Positions 20,609 to 32,100 of a stretch of DNA of 64,000 nt are shown in pieces; within the stretch, counting starts at the first letter, position 1, and each line of letters begins with the position of its first letter. The position numbers and the translations under genes were made by a program. The stretch covers positions 62,001 through 126,000 of the forward strand of contig JAKSKN010000006.1 of NCBI GenBank assembly GCA_024401695.1, read 5' to 3'. The notes beneath the pieces were generated by a model. That model made no database searches, was not told where the DNA came from, and worked only from the letters and a program-made list of their open reading frames with translations. This stretch comes from Bacteroidales bacterium. GTDB taxonomy: Bacteria > Bacteroidota > Bacteroidia > Bacteroidales > UBA932.

Positions 20609-22606
20609 CTACAGCACGAATTTTACAGATAGCCTGAACATCCGGCATTCCAAGCGCTGATTTCCATCAAACTCCATATCTGCAAGACGTGTATAATAGG
20701 AGACCTTCCGGTTGGTGTGCAGCGCATTGCCTACACTCAAACTCACAATCAGACGGTTATTCAGGAACGGCTGCCGGAGGGACAAATCCGCTTTGCAGAA
20801 TACATTGCGGTAATAGACGTTGCCCTCCGCTCCCTTGGTGCGCAGCAAGGTCGAAAGGTCTATGCGCATCCCCCACGGAAGAGAGAAACTGTTTATCCAG
20901 TTTATGGTCGCAAGAGGCTTACAAAGATTGTCCTGCGGATCCACTACCTCCATACTGAGCCACTGTTTATGAATTGTAGCCGTGAGGTCAGTCTCCCATA
21001 TTCCGATTGAGGGTGAAAGTGACATTTTCCAGTCCATCGACCAGTATGCCGGACCGTTGAAGTCGCCTCCGCCGTCTATGTCCGTGAAAATCGGACGGAT
21101 ATTGTGTGCGCCCCAGCCTTTGAGCTGAAACCATCCCCACTCTCCATTCAAAAAAACTTCATCCCTCCTACCGGGGAGGGCGAAAGCCTCTGAAGCGTCT
21201 CCCTTCTTGAGATAATCTATATTGACGGAGTGTGCGGAAAATTGTGCAAATTCTGTGCTGGTCTGAATGCCCGCGGAAACCTTTCCTTTACCGACAGGAA
21301 CGGATATGGTCAGGTGCGGATGAAGGAGCTGCTCCCCGAATGATATGAAATCACGGCCCATAAGTTTCCTTATCTGTTGCAGAGTCCGGTCATCTTTATA
21401 TGGAGAATACCTTGTGCGGTAATACTGATAATGAATGCCTGCGTCGAGCTCCAGAAACCCGAAGTCCTGTTCCAGGCTTACGTATGCACCGGGGATAATA
21501 TTATAGGAGTTGTTGTGAACAGGATTCTCCTTTATGGAATAGTCTTTCCTGCGGGTGTCCTGTATATAATTGTCGAATGAAACACCGAAAAGGATGTTTC
21601 CCTTCCATAATGCGCGGGATGCATTGAACCTTGAATATCCTTCTTCCGCCAGATATTCCGACTCCTCGTCATATGTGCATTCCTGCTTGCCTGAAGGGGA
21701 TTCGGTATCCGTATCCCTGCCGGTCCGTATCCCGGCGTACAAGTCGATGTTGGCGGAGAACTTCCACTCGTCGGCTTCTCCCTGATAGGAAAGACTCAGC
21801 TTATGGATCTGTTTCACGGAGTTGCTTATGGAAGTGGCCGCGAATAGGGATGATGGATTGTTTAGGTCAATTTCAGGCCCCTTCCTGATGAAAACCTTGT
21901 CATTCAGATTCCCCCAGTTTCCATTGGACTTGAGATAATCGTATTCGTAGCGGGCGCTTACCCTATGCTCCGGAGTGATATGATATCCCAACAATCCGTT
22001 TGCAGCCAAAGAAAAATCCCTGTTAATGTCTTCAAAATCCCTGACCTTACGCTGGCCAAGCCATATTCCGGACTTGTCCGTTTTTTCAGCATAGCTGTCG
22101 CAGGTCCTGGTTTCCATATCTTTCGTACCGGAATAATCTATGGAAAGGCCGCCCTCATAGAAAAGTTTGTTTTTCCTTCCCGAAATTTCGACATCATTGG
22201 AACCTCCCGCATAAGGAGATAAGGTAAACTCCGCCACATCGGTCAGGTGAAACTCATCCGACGGGGCATTCAGGAGAGTGACCAGTATCACTCCGTTATT
22301 GTTGCCATATTCGGGTCTCGGCTCCGAAATTATCTCAACTTTTTCCACCGAGGATGCCGGTATCGTTGCCAAATCCGTATGGCGTTCCAGCCTTCGTCCT
22401 TCCACGAAAATGACGGCTTGTCCTTTACCTGCAATATAGAAGGATGTCCCGTCGAAACTAACGGAGGAGAACCTCCGCAGGACCTCAAAAGCGTCGCTGA
22501 GAGAGGAGAGTGTGGTCCCATTGACGGATTTGATATCGGTATCCCCGGCATACGATTGGAACAAGCACAGGGATATCGATAAAACAATGAGAATTATTTT
22601 TTTCAT
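20609..22606 (-). CDS. outer-membrane beta-barrel with short TonB-receptor-like plug (PF14905 type)
   Basis: This is a 665-residue protein. ATG 22606 is chosen because the signal peptide (KKIILIVLSISLCLFQSYAG) then follows directly; the longer frame would need a TTG. Residues about 35-115 look like a plug (QAVIFVEGRRL, then PASSVEKVEIISEP and NNGVILVTLLN) and the rest is a barrel ending in aromatic FRLSVKFVL. It lacks the N-terminal carboxypeptidase-like domain and a clear TonB box. It is the last gene of the seven-gene leftward block, 4 bases after the amidohydrolase, so it may import or sense a compound processed by that enzyme. Confidence 0.8.
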   Translation of the reverse strand: MKKIILIVLSISLCLFQSYAGDTDIKSVNGTTLSSLSDAFEVLRRFSSVSFDGTSFYIAGKGQAVIFVEGRRLERHTDLATIPASSVEKVEIISEPRPEYGNNNGVILVTLLNAPSDEFHLTDVAEFTLSPYAGGSNDVEISGRKNKLFYEGGLSIDYSGTKDMETRTCDSYAEKTDKSGIWLGQRKVRDFEDINRDFSLAANGLLGYHITPEHRVSARYEYDYLKSNGNWGNLNDKVFIRKGPEIDLNNPSSLFAATSISNSVKQIHKLSLSYQGEADEWKFSANIDLYAGIRTGRDTDTESPSGKQECTYDEESEYLAEEGYSRFNASRALWKGNILFGVSFDNYIQDTRRKDYSIKENPVHNNSYNIIPGAYVSLEQDFGFLELDAGIHYQYYRTRYSPYKDDRTLQQIRKLMGRDFISFGEQLLHPHLTISVPVGKGKVSAGIQTSTEFAQFSAHSVNIDYLKKGDASEAFALPGRRDEVFLNGEWGWFQLKGWGAHNIRPIFTDIDGGGDFNGPAYWSMDWKMSLSPSIGIWETDLTATIHKQWLSMEVVDPQDNLCKPLATINWINSFSLPWGMRIDLSTLLRTKGAEGNVYYRNVFCKADLSLRQPFLNNRLIVSLSVGNALHTNRKVSYYTRLADMEFDGNQRLECRMFRLSVKFVL

Positions 22607-22610
22607 CCGG

Positions 22611-24350
22611 CTATTCAACCTGATAAACTTTTTCGCCTTCGAACCAGGTGGAGATGACCTTTGTATTGTGGATATCCCTCACAGGGCATTCAATCACATC
22701 CTTGTCGACTAGGAGGAAGTCGGCATATTTCCCGACCTTGATGCTTCCTCTCTCATTTTCGCAGTGCATCTGCCAAGCCCCGTTGATGGTAAGCGCCTGA
22801 AGCGCCTGTTCGCGGGTGATGAGTTCTTCCGGCCACCAAGGTTTGGTGTATCTGCCCGGTTCTCCAGGATAAGGAGCGCTGCCGGTGACGGCTATCTCCA
22901 TAATTCCGAAAGGATCGTATGGTGAGCCGGATGTGGCAGGGAAGTCACAATGTGAAGTCATAACGATTCCATTGTCGAAATATGACTTCATCGGATAGGA
23001 TTTCCATGATACGCTTGCCGGAGTAACCTTCCTGACCTGTTCCCACACTTCGTCCGGAAGGACGTGCCAAAGCATGCCGCTGACCACAACGATATCATTG
23101 TCGGCTACCCTCCGGAAATCTTCCTGCGGCATATTGCGGACGTGTACCAGGGTATTCCTGGCTTCTTTCGTTCCCTTTGCCACAAATGCATTGACACAGC
23201 GATGTACAGCTCCGTCGCCCATCGTATGTACGTGCATTGTGAAGCCTTGGGCATTGGCCTTGCCGGTGATGTCGGTGACTTCGTCTTCTTCCCAATTGGC
23301 AATCCCCGGATGTCCGTCAGGATAAGGTTCAGTCGTAAGGCCGGTGCCCCCCTCAACTGTACCGTCAATGAAGAGCTTGACATAGTTGGCGTTGACGTGT
23401 CCTTTTGTATATTTCCTGCCTTCAAATGCCTTTGCAAGTTCGGTATCCACATCTTCGCAGGAGCTGTCGAATTCGTATGACATTCCGAGAAGCAGGTTCA
23501 GTTTGCCGGCAGCATCAAGTTTATTTGCCACTTCATAATAACGAGGAGTGCCGAAGAAGTTCGACCATCCGTCCATATAGGACACGTATCCGTTCGCCAG
23601 AAGCATCTGCTGGGACATAAGGATGGCCTGCGAGGCAACCTCGTCGGTAAGAATCTCATCAAAATTGAGGCCTCTGTTTCGTACGTATGCGACAGCCTGC
23701 TCAAGAAGAAGACCATTAGGTTTCCCGTTGGCATCCTTACAGATATCTCCACCTCTGACTTCTCCCTTCAGAACATTTCCGTTGTCATCGATGATTCCGG
23801 CATTGCGCAGACAAACGGAGTTTGCAAGGCTCTTGTGCCCTTCGGAATCGTGAATGAAGACTGCTACATCCGGGCTGATGGCATCGAGTTGCTCACGTGT
23901 CGGCATCCCCTGCGTAAGGAATGTCAGATAATTCCATCCGAAGCCGAAGATGCAGGATTTGCCGTTCCCCTTCGCATCGGTGTATGCGAGTTTGAGCTTC
24001 TCAAAGAAGGATTTGACGTCGTCGTTCAAAGGATCGAGGGAAAGCCCGCCCATGCATCCGAGAGAATTGCCCATAATGTAATGGGCATGTCCTTCAAAAC
24101 ATCCCGGCATGATCATACCTTTCCCGGTATGGTCAATTATTTCGGTGACGCCTTTCTTGACATAAGCTCCGGCGCCCGCCTTGTCACCGACATATACGAA
24201 TTTGCCGTCCTTTATGGCGATGGCTTCAGCAGATGGTGTGTCCGTATCAGCCGTGTACACAGTGCCGAATATGACCGTGTCAGCAACGTTGTTTTTGCAT
24301 CCTGCCGCCAACAGTACGGCAAATGCGAATGCGATGATTGACTTTTTCAT
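22611..24350 (-). CDS. amidohydrolase family lipoprotein (Amidohydro_3/YtcJ-like)
   Basis: This 579-residue protein has a lipoprotein signal (FAVLLAAGC, lipid on Cys18). The metal-binding HxH is seen in FEGHAHYIMG, and later His motifs are MHVHTMGDGAVHR and MTSHCDFP. The C-terminal composite beta domain closes with ADFLLVDKDV. YtcJ-type enzymes hydrolyse amide or related bonds of small molecules; the substrate is unknown. It should sit on a membrane surface in the periplasm or outside. Placed between two outer-membrane barrels in one operon, it probably processes the imported ligand. Confidence 0.85.
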   Translation of the reverse strand: MKKSIIAFAFAVLLAAGCKNNVADTVIFGTVYTADTDTPSAEAIAIKDGKFVYVGDKAGAGAYVKKGVTEIIDHTGKGMIMPGCFEGHAHYIMGNSLGCMGGLSLDPLNDDVKSFFEKLKLAYTDAKGNGKSCIFGFGWNYLTFLTQGMPTREQLDAISPDVAVFIHDSEGHKSLANSVCLRNAGIIDDNGNVLKGEVRGGDICKDANGKPNGLLLEQAVAYVRNRGLNFDEILTDEVASQAILMSQQMLLANGYVSYMDGWSNFFGTPRYYEVANKLDAAGKLNLLLGMSYEFDSSCEDVDTELAKAFEGRKYTKGHVNANYVKLFIDGTVEGGTGLTTEPYPDGHPGIANWEEDEVTDITGKANAQGFTMHVHTMGDGAVHRCVNAFVAKGTKEARNTLVHVRNMPQEDFRRVADNDIVVVSGMLWHVLPDEVWEQVRKVTPASVSWKSYPMKSYFDNGIVMTSHCDFPATSGSPYDPFGIMEIAVTGSAPYPGEPGRYTKPWWPEELITREQALQALTINGAWQMHCENERGSIKVGKYADFLLVDKDVIECPVRDIHNTKVISTWFEGEKVYQVE

Positions 24351-24367
24351 GATTTTATGGAGTTAAA

Positions 24368-26131
24368 TTAAAAAGCGTAGTTGATTCCAATCAGCACCGC
24401 GCGGTGCATCGGGGTCTTGGAAGAGACCTTGAGATAATTCATATCGGCATTCCAGGTTTCCTCATATATGTCCTTGTCGACAATGTCCTTTAATTCGGCA
24501 TACAGTTCAAGCCCTTTGACAAGTGCCTTTGAAAACCGGATATTTGCCATAACGTCCTCACCTTTGAGGTTGTATGCCGACTGCTTGGCGCTTATGTATA
24601 CAAGACTGGAGGAAAGTTTCGTCGTTTCGTTCAGGAACACGTCAATGGAAGTCCCCAGTTCATAATTGAAATCCTCCTTGGTATTTTTTTCTTTATTCCC
24701 GTAGATATCGTAGTTGAAGCCGGCCCATATTTCGGCCTTGACATCCCTGCCGTTCATCTTCAAGTCCAGTTTTGCTCCGAAAGAATCCTGCCTCTTGTTG
24801 TTGATCCAGGTGTAGATGGTTTTCACGCCGGGGTCAGTGACATCCTTGGACTTCTCCAGGTCTATGACCTTCTCGGCAGTGTTTCGCTTGTTACGGTAAT
24901 TGATGTCAAAATTTGTAACGAAGATGCCTTTCGTATATGTGTAACCCAGATTTACCTTGTCCGTGATTTCCGGAAGCAGTTCACTGTTTCCAATGAAATA
25001 TTCACCTTCCGAATCCCCTATCATAAGTGTCGGGCATAATTTTTTGTAATCAGGGCGGGAAATGGTCCTGCCGTAGTCAAGTGCCAGACGGTGACGGTCA
25101 TTGATGTTATAATTGATTCCGGCCGCCAGAAGGTTCTGGAAATCATATTTATCGAACAGACCGACAAGATCCTCCGGCTTTTTCTTCTCCTCGAGTTTGT
25201 CGAGCATCGCGTGCCAATAGATCTGCGCCCGCTCTTTGACAAAGAAGTCGAACTTGCCGATGGAATAGGTCAGATTCACATAGGGCTCAGTGGAGTGGGA
25301 ATTATAAAAATACGACTGCCGGTATGATGTGGAATCCCGCCATTGTCCATTGACCAGTGTCCGTGCCGAGTATCCGTCCAGATCCTGATTGGAGATGTAG
25401 TCCAACCCGGCCCTCAGTTTCAATTGACTTTTTTCGAATCTGAAAACATCGTCGTACGATGCGGACAGTTTTGTATTGAAGTCATTCAGGTTGCTGTAGG
25501 TTGCGTAATTCTTGGGGTTGGAATAAAACTCGCCGGAAGTAATCCTCCGCTTTGCATCCGCATTCACCCCTATCACCTCTGAGAGAGTTATGTCGAGACG
25601 GGCATCGGGTCTGCTTTCAAACTTGTGGGAGTAGTTGATTTTGCCGTTAATGTTGTGGCTTTTTACGAAAGTGCTGTCAAGCTGCGTACCCTTGATGGCA
25701 TCCCTGCTCAAACCATTGTACCTTTCGGTTTCGAGATTGGAATACTCATCCTTGCCGCTGAATCCATAGCCGACGGAGGCCGACAGGACATTGGCCGGAT
25801 TGAATATGTATCCGAAATCGATATTCGCACCTGCCTTATAGTTCCTTGGCTTTATCGTTTTGTTTTCACCCTTGTAGTATTCGCTCTGTTCCTTCTTGGC
25901 ATCGAGGATGGACGTTATCTGGGATGACGGCTGATAACCGTGTCCGATGTAAACGCCTGTCCCGATATAGAATTTCTTACCGGAATATTTCAGCTTGAAA
26001 TCGGCATCTTCGGTGTTGCTCTGCAGAAAATTCCAACCCCCGTTTGCCTTCAGGCTGCCTTCCCACTGGGCAAACGCGGGACAGACACTCAAGGATGCCA
26101 ATATGAAAATGATTGCAACTTCTTTTTTCAT
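24368..26131 (-). CDS. plug-less outer-membrane beta-barrel protein
   Basis: This 587-residue protein has a signal peptide (IIFILASLSVCPAFAQ) and amphipathic strands throughout, ending in VLIGINYAF with a terminal Phe as needed for barrel assembly. The segment YGRTISRPDYKKLCP is typical of the PF14905 barrel of TonB-linked proteins, but no plug, carboxypeptidase-like domain or TonB box is present before the barrel. It may be an open channel or need an outside plug. It lies 2 bases after the MscS channel gene. Confidence 0.8.
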   Translation of the reverse strand: MKKEVAIIFILASLSVCPAFAQWEGSLKANGGWNFLQSNTEDADFKLKYSGKKFYIGTGVYIGHGYQPSSQITSILDAKKEQSEYYKGENKTIKPRNYKAGANIDFGYIFNPANVLSASVGYGFSGKDEYSNLETERYNGLSRDAIKGTQLDSTFVKSHNINGKINYSHKFESRPDARLDITLSEVIGVNADAKRRITSGEFYSNPKNYATYSNLNDFNTKLSASYDDVFRFEKSQLKLRAGLDYISNQDLDGYSARTLVNGQWRDSTSYRQSYFYNSHSTEPYVNLTYSIGKFDFFVKERAQIYWHAMLDKLEEKKKPEDLVGLFDKYDFQNLLAAGINYNINDRHRLALDYGRTISRPDYKKLCPTLMIGDSEGEYFIGNSELLPEITDKVNLGYTYTKGIFVTNFDINYRNKRNTAEKVIDLEKSKDVTDPGVKTIYTWINNKRQDSFGAKLDLKMNGRDVKAEIWAGFNYDIYGNKEKNTKEDFNYELGTSIDVFLNETTKLSSSLVYISAKQSAYNLKGEDVMANIRFSKALVKGLELYAELKDIVDKDIYEETWNADMNYLKVSSKTPMHRAVLIGINYAF

Positions 26132-26133
26132 AA

Positions 26134-29112
26134 CTACAATTTATTGATCTTTTCCTCTTCGCAGAACAGGCTGAATTCCTTTATCAGGACACGGCGGAGC
26201 GGAGCCCTGTCTATTTCATCACACGGGACGGAGATGCGGAAGACATTGAATGAAGGAGTGGAATCCTGAACGCCGAGGAAATTACATTCACCTTTTATCT
26301 GCGGATATTTGTTCATGATGCGTTCGAAGAACCGGCCGAATGCATTTTCCGCTTCGTCGAATGAATGCTGAGACGAAAGCTTCACATCCATTCTCACTGC
26401 CGACAGCCTGCTTGTCATATTGACCACGCCAGAGACACCGCTGTTATAGAATATCTTGACATTGCCGTCAATGTCTTCCACCTTTGTGGTGCGTATTCCG
26501 ATATTGGTCACCTTGCCGCAGAATCCGCCGATATTCACGATGTCGCCTACCTTGTAGTCTTTCTCCATTATGATTGACACACCGGCCAATATGTCAGTGA
26601 TAAGGTTCTTTGCCCCCAGACCGACCATTACGGAGAAAGCTCCCAGGGAGGCGAGAACTCCGGTTGTGTCTACTCCGAACATATAAAGTGTTACGAAAAC
26701 GACACTTATGTAGCCGGCATAGCGCAACAGCGACACGAGGAGCTGGCACACGGTTTCAGCTCCGGCATTGAGCGCGCTCTTGAGGACAGACATTATTCTG
26801 GTAAGGATGAACATCCCGAAAGCGAAGCTCAGGGTGATGACAATCATTGTAGTCAGAGAGAAGATATTGACTCCTCTCTGCCACAGGAATGACATAAGAT
26901 AGCCTGATAACGTTTCACTCGGACCGGTACTCAGTCCGATGACAAGGGACAGGGAGATGAACGCCAGAATGACAATCCATATCTTTCCCATATCCCCGAG
27001 GATCCTTTGTGAAGATGTCGGAGTTTTCTTCATCTCCACATCCATTCTTTCCAGTTGGATTGCCGTCATCGATTTCCTCTCCTCCATCTCCACGCGGGCA
27101 GCTTCCTTGAACTTTTCAACCTTGCCGGGACCATAGATGAGCAATATTCCCAGGAAAACGAGCACTATGAGAAGCGTGACCGCAAAAGTGACAATACAAT
27201 TTGCCGTCCTGCCCAGATACACATCCGCAAGAGGCACGAAAGACATTACGAAATATTCTCCTTTATTGCCGCTGACTTGTTTTGTCGCGACACAATACCT
27301 TGTATTCCCGACCTTGTGGAACCCCAGATAGCCATCCCTGTATGCGGCATCAGACATATTGGCAGCCACGTTGCCAAGAGTTTTTGCGGAATAGACAAGC
27401 TTGTGCCCTTCTTCCGCCGATGTCATGATGTAATGACAGTGCCCGGATTCGGAAGCGGCATCGAAAGTATTTCTGATAGATTCCAATGTGGAATTCCATT
27501 TTGCCGGGTCAATCTTGAACCTTGTAACGAGCATAGCATCGGAAACTTTGCCTTCCCGGCGGAGTGAGAAGGGAGCACAGACGATGAAATTATCTTCATC
27601 CATCATCTGCTCACTTGACGACACCCCGTCAATGACATTGAACAGAGCTGCGCTTGCCTCATCCTCGCGGGAGAACCCGAGGTTGGTCTGTGTCCCGCTT
27701 GTGGCGACAAGCTTTCCCTTCTTGTCAAAGACAGAGATGTCTCTGGCTGATTGCGCCTGTGCCATTCCTGCAAGCCAGGGATTGCAAATCTCCACAAGGC
27801 GCACTGTCCCATCTTTATCCTCGACTTCCTTCAGGCGGGAAGATTCCCGGCAAACGAGCAGGTTTGCCTGATGGTCTTCCAGCACGGAAGCGGTAACCTT
27901 AAGGAATGCGGCAACATCTTCGGACGCGGCATCGAGATTGTCTGACAATTTCTTGTCTATCTTGCCGAGGTCATCGGAAACCTGACGGATATTCCACTGG
28001 GAGGTCCAGATCTGGTTGCCTATCATATTCAGCGAATTGAGATAGAATCCGGCAACCGTGACAAAGACAATGCACACCAGAGAGAATGGGAGCAGGACCC
28101 TCGCCTTTTCCGCATCCACCGCACAGCCCTTCTTCCCGAATGGTTTTAATCCTCCGGCCCTTATCTGAAGTTTGCCCGGCTCTTCATCGATATAGTTGCA
28201 ATACAACTGGATCAAGAAAATAACCAACAGTATCGTTGCCAACAGCACAGCTAACGGACCAATCGGGACAGCACCCTCATCGGTATATGCCGCCAATATT
28301 GTGATGTCACCGAAGATATCCGACTTATATTGGATTGTCCTGTACTTGTAGCCGTACCCCATCACTTCCGAATGTCCGGTGCTCGGTTCGCGGGTGACCG
28401 ACTCGTCAAGGTTGAGTACGGATATCGGCTGGCCGGAAAAATCGGCGGCTTCGGTCTTCAACGGGCCGAAAAGAAGCGTCCCGTTGTCTATCGAAGTCAC
28501 GAACAATCTTTCGTCCACCGGCCCGAATAGGCCGCCCATATCGTCCAAGGTGTAAATCGAGGCATACTTTCCCTTGAGAACGGCTGGCATTACGAGTCTT
28601 GCGCCTTCAAAAGATACGGCAAAGACTTTTACCGGAGTGCCATCCGGCATACAGATACGTCCGGTATTGACATATCCTTCACCGTTCATCACAAGTTCAT
28701 ATTCATCCGGTGAAAGGGGGCAGACATCGGTTATCCTGCGTCCGATAGAGCCCTTGTCGGTTCCGTTGAGAACTGTTCCGTCCTTCCCTACAAGAAAGAA
28801 ACCGGCTGCAGAGACTCCTGTTGCGTTAACCCTTTCGAAAGTGCGTTTCTGTCCATCGGTTGCCATCAAATATCTGATGGCGGCCAGATCGACCTGGAAA
28901 TCGCGGTCATATTCCCGGATGAGAGCTTCGCGTACCTGTGACTCGGAGTCCAACTGGGCCGGAATTTCAGTAAGGGACTTGTCAACCAGACTGTTCTCCA
29001 CATTGTTGTTATAAATTGTCTGGAAAACAATCATTATTATGGCTGCGACAATGGTGCAACCAATTGAAACTACGATAGATTTGAGGTAATTGTATTTTCC
29101 CATAGTTTTCAT
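26134..29112 (-). CDS. MscS-type channel with two large extracytoplasmic sensor regions
   Basis: This 992-residue protein has TM1 (about 11-32), a first extracytoplasmic domain (35-275), TM2 (about 282-303), TM3 (about 345-366), a second domain (370-640), TM4 (about 648-672), then three MscS membrane helices (713-735, 757-780, 795-870). The pore helix reads VLASLGAFSVMVGLGAKNLI and the beta domain GDIVNIGGFCGKVTNIGIRT. The two domains look like Cache-type sensors, with motifs such as GFFLVGKDGTVL and DISVFDKKGKLVATSG. Gating may therefore respond to a ligand as well as tension. It sits 27 bases after the TamB/Omp85 fusion gene. Confidence 0.85.
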   Translation of the reverse strand: MKTMGKYNYLKSIVVSIGCTIVAAIIMIVFQTIYNNNVENSLVDKSLTEIPAQLDSESQVREALIREYDRDFQVDLAAIRYLMATDGQKRTFERVNATGVSAAGFFLVGKDGTVLNGTDKGSIGRRITDVCPLSPDEYELVMNGEGYVNTGRICMPDGTPVKVFAVSFEGARLVMPAVLKGKYASIYTLDDMGGLFGPVDERLFVTSIDNGTLLFGPLKTEAADFSGQPISVLNLDESVTREPSTGHSEVMGYGYKYRTIQYKSDIFGDITILAAYTDEGAVPIGPLAVLLATILLVIFLIQLYCNYIDEEPGKLQIRAGGLKPFGKKGCAVDAEKARVLLPFSLVCIVFVTVAGFYLNSLNMIGNQIWTSQWNIRQVSDDLGKIDKKLSDNLDAASEDVAAFLKVTASVLEDHQANLLVCRESSRLKEVEDKDGTVRLVEICNPWLAGMAQAQSARDISVFDKKGKLVATSGTQTNLGFSREDEASAALFNVIDGVSSSEQMMDEDNFIVCAPFSLRREGKVSDAMLVTRFKIDPAKWNSTLESIRNTFDAASESGHCHYIMTSAEEGHKLVYSAKTLGNVAANMSDAAYRDGYLGFHKVGNTRYCVATKQVSGNKGEYFVMSFVPLADVYLGRTANCIVTFAVTLLIVLVFLGILLIYGPGKVEKFKEAARVEMEERKSMTAIQLERMDVEMKKTPTSSQRILGDMGKIWIVILAFISLSLVIGLSTGPSETLSGYLMSFLWQRGVNIFSLTTMIVITLSFAFGMFILTRIMSVLKSALNAGAETVCQLLVSLLRYAGYISVVFVTLYMFGVDTTGVLASLGAFSVMVGLGAKNLITDILAGVSIIMEKDYKVGDIVNIGGFCGKVTNIGIRTTKVEDIDGNVKIFYNSGVSGVVNMTSRLSAVRMDVKLSSQHSFDEAENAFGRFFERIMNKYPQIKGECNFLGVQDSTPSFNVFRISVPCDEIDRAPLRRVLIKEFSLFCEEEKINKL

Positions 29113-29139
29113 ATAATTGTAATAATATTTAACTTAACA

Positions 29140-32100
29140 TCAGAACGGATAACCTATTCCGAAGTTCAGCCTCAGGCCGTCCTTCCACAAATTGGGAATG
29201 TTGTAATATCCGGCGCGCCCTGTATCATATGGAGCGTGTATGGCGATGCCGAGGTCAAGCCGGATGACTATGGATTCATAATCCAGTCTCAATCCCACTC
29301 CGGTTCCAAGGGCAATCTGATTGAGGAAGGTTTCCGGCGCGATGTGGCTGTCATACATCTTTGTCAGATTGAAGCCCTTGAGGAATGCCTCTATGTCTTC
29401 TGCGGACAGGTAATCCTTGGGGTCTTTCTGGTTCCATACATTTCCCGCATCAACGAACAGGGCTCCGTTAAGTTTCCACACTATAGGGAAACGGAGTTCC
29501 GCGTTGAGTTCAAGTTTGATGTCCCCCGTATGGAAGATGTATGAGCTGTAATTGTCGTTGTGGAAGTTTCCCGGGCCGATGGAACGGGGGGAGAATGCCC
29601 TGATGCTGTTGGGACCGCCTATGGAGAACGCTTCCGAGAGGGGAGAGCCCACGCTGTTTCCGAAACTGATGACGGCACCGGCCATAGCCCTTGTGGCAAG
29701 TTCTAGTTTGTCGCTGAGCCTGAACCTGTTCCTGAGTTCAAGCTGCATTTTCACGAATTGGTCATAATTGACACCGAGCAAAGTCTTGTTTCTTTCGTTG
29801 AATTCCCTTCCACAGGCGGCCATAATGCCGGAAATGAGATTGGCCGATTCCTTCAGCTGAATATCCAGAGCCGTATAGACGTTCCTTTCCTTGTCGCGGT
29901 AGTTGTTGTAGCTGAACGCATACCTTGCGGACGGAATGAACTCGTTGTTCGCAAAGAGTTTGAGAAGGTCGACGAAGCCGACGTCAGTTGCCAGTTTCTC
30001 TGATGCCCTGTCAGCAAGCACAACCGAAAGATAGAGGGGAGAGAAACTGTGGCTGACATACTTGTTCTGGCGTAGGCCGTAATCCAGGCCTCCATAAAGT
30101 TTGTGCAAGCCATAGTCACCGGATACATTCTGGTTCAGATAGCCGAGGCGGTAGGATGTCCTACCCATATACTTCTTCCCCCAATCTCCAAGTTGCACAT
30201 AAGGAAAACTGAGAGAAAAATCGGCACCGAACTGGTATGTGTCGTTTCTGGAAGGATCTTTCGATTTTTTGTTGCCAAGGTTCCAGTAATATGCTCCATT
30301 GATCTTTGCCGTGAATACATCGCCCCTGCCGAAAAGATTGTTCTTTGTGATTGAAACGGCGGCATCGGGCCCCAACTGATTGTTGCTTCTTTCTACAAGA
30401 TTGGCTTCAATGCCCAAATCAACCGACCTGTCAAGACTGTCGCGCTGTCTGTCGATTGTTTTGTTGTAAAGTACACCGACACCGCTCTTGATGAGTTCCC
30501 CCTCCACAACGTTGTTATAGTCTTTCATACTGAACAACCTCGCCCGGAACGTACCGGCTGTGTCCAGCTTGTATTCCGCTGACAGGTTGTTGAGGAATGA
30601 AGCGGAATTCTTGTTGACCTCGGCATTGTCCGACACGCTTCCCCCGATTTTCACGTTAAGCCTGTCGTTGAAAAAGCTCTTGGAGACATTGATGGTATAA
30701 TCAGTGGTCTCAATCCCTTTTCCGTGCTTCCCGCTGGCAACACCGAAATCAAGACTGACCTTGTTCCCCAATTTGTTGGCGGTGGCCGCGTTCAACTTTG
30801 ACTGGACAATGCTCGACAGGGCATATCCGTCCATCTGAGCCGCTTCGTTGCTTTCGGAGGCATACATTCCTGTTGCCAGAAGTACGGCGGCAAGTCCTTC
30901 CCTGTCTTCTTCCGGCAGTTCCGCCAGCTCTTTCTGAATTTCCTTGTCCTTGGGCGCGTCAAGATAGAATCCTATGTCAAGTTTCTTGAGCGTGCCTCCG
31001 ACTTTTACTCCGGTGATGAAATCCACCATCCTTGAGACTTCTCCAACGGGTTTGTAGGTAGCCTTTGCACCCTGGGAGGCGGAAACGGCAAGTTCCGTGT
31101 CGTCAATGGCTCCGTTGAAGCTTATCCGGCTGCCCTTGTCCACGGCGAACGGCATCATAGGATACAGTTTGGGTGAGAAGAATATCCGGCCCTCAGGAAT
31201 ATCCAGACTGCCGCCGAGGTTGAGGCCAGTTTTGGGGTTGAACCCGACCTTTACCGTGCCGGAAGGACTGACCTGAGCAAGGTTCTTTTCGTCGATAGGG
31301 TAGGTGATATCCGTCTCGGGCAGGATGCTGACGTCGATGTTGGCGAGCAGGCTGTCCACAGGACCGGTAATGCCGCCTTCCAGCGCGGTGAGGAGTTTTC
31401 CGTAAACGGGAATAGGGCCGCCCTGAGGAAGTTTCACGGGCTCGAAGCAGTCGGATTTGACTGATACGTCAAGAAGCATTGCATTGAGGTCCAGTCCACC
31501 GTCCAGACTTACGGAAGTGCTGTCCGCACCGATAAGTGAAAGTCCGTTCAGATTTATCCTGTTGTCCTCCATCGTGATTTCCCGCTCTGAGAGACATAGT
31601 CTGACATCGTACGGACGATATGATGCCGCCACGTCCACCGGAGTGACTCCGGCGAAAATTCTCATCCTGTCGGGCAGTCCGGAGGCTATGGCCCGGGCCC
31701 TGATTCTTCCCTGAATGTCCAGCTCCTCCGGAAGAGTGACGAACTGTTTTGCCAGTTCGGCCGGGATGTCGTCCAGATTGGCGTTCGCCACAAAATGATT
31801 CGGGTTTTCACCGTCCGGGCGAAGGTTGAACAGGACATTCCTGTCACCTATGTTCTTGCCGTCATATACTAGTCCGGCAAGTTTGAGATCTCCGTCCAGT
31901 TTGAGGTCATCCCCGTTGCGGGACAGGACAGCCGCCAGATCAACTCCCGAGTCTATCCCATGAACGGACATCAGGCCGTCCTTTATTTCAGAGTTGAACT
32001 TGAGAGTTGCATCCATACTGCCTCCGGACAGGCCTGCCACGAGGGCGGCGTCCATTGCCGGAAGCCTGTATTCCCCGTTCAGGGCCGGTGTTTCCAGGGA

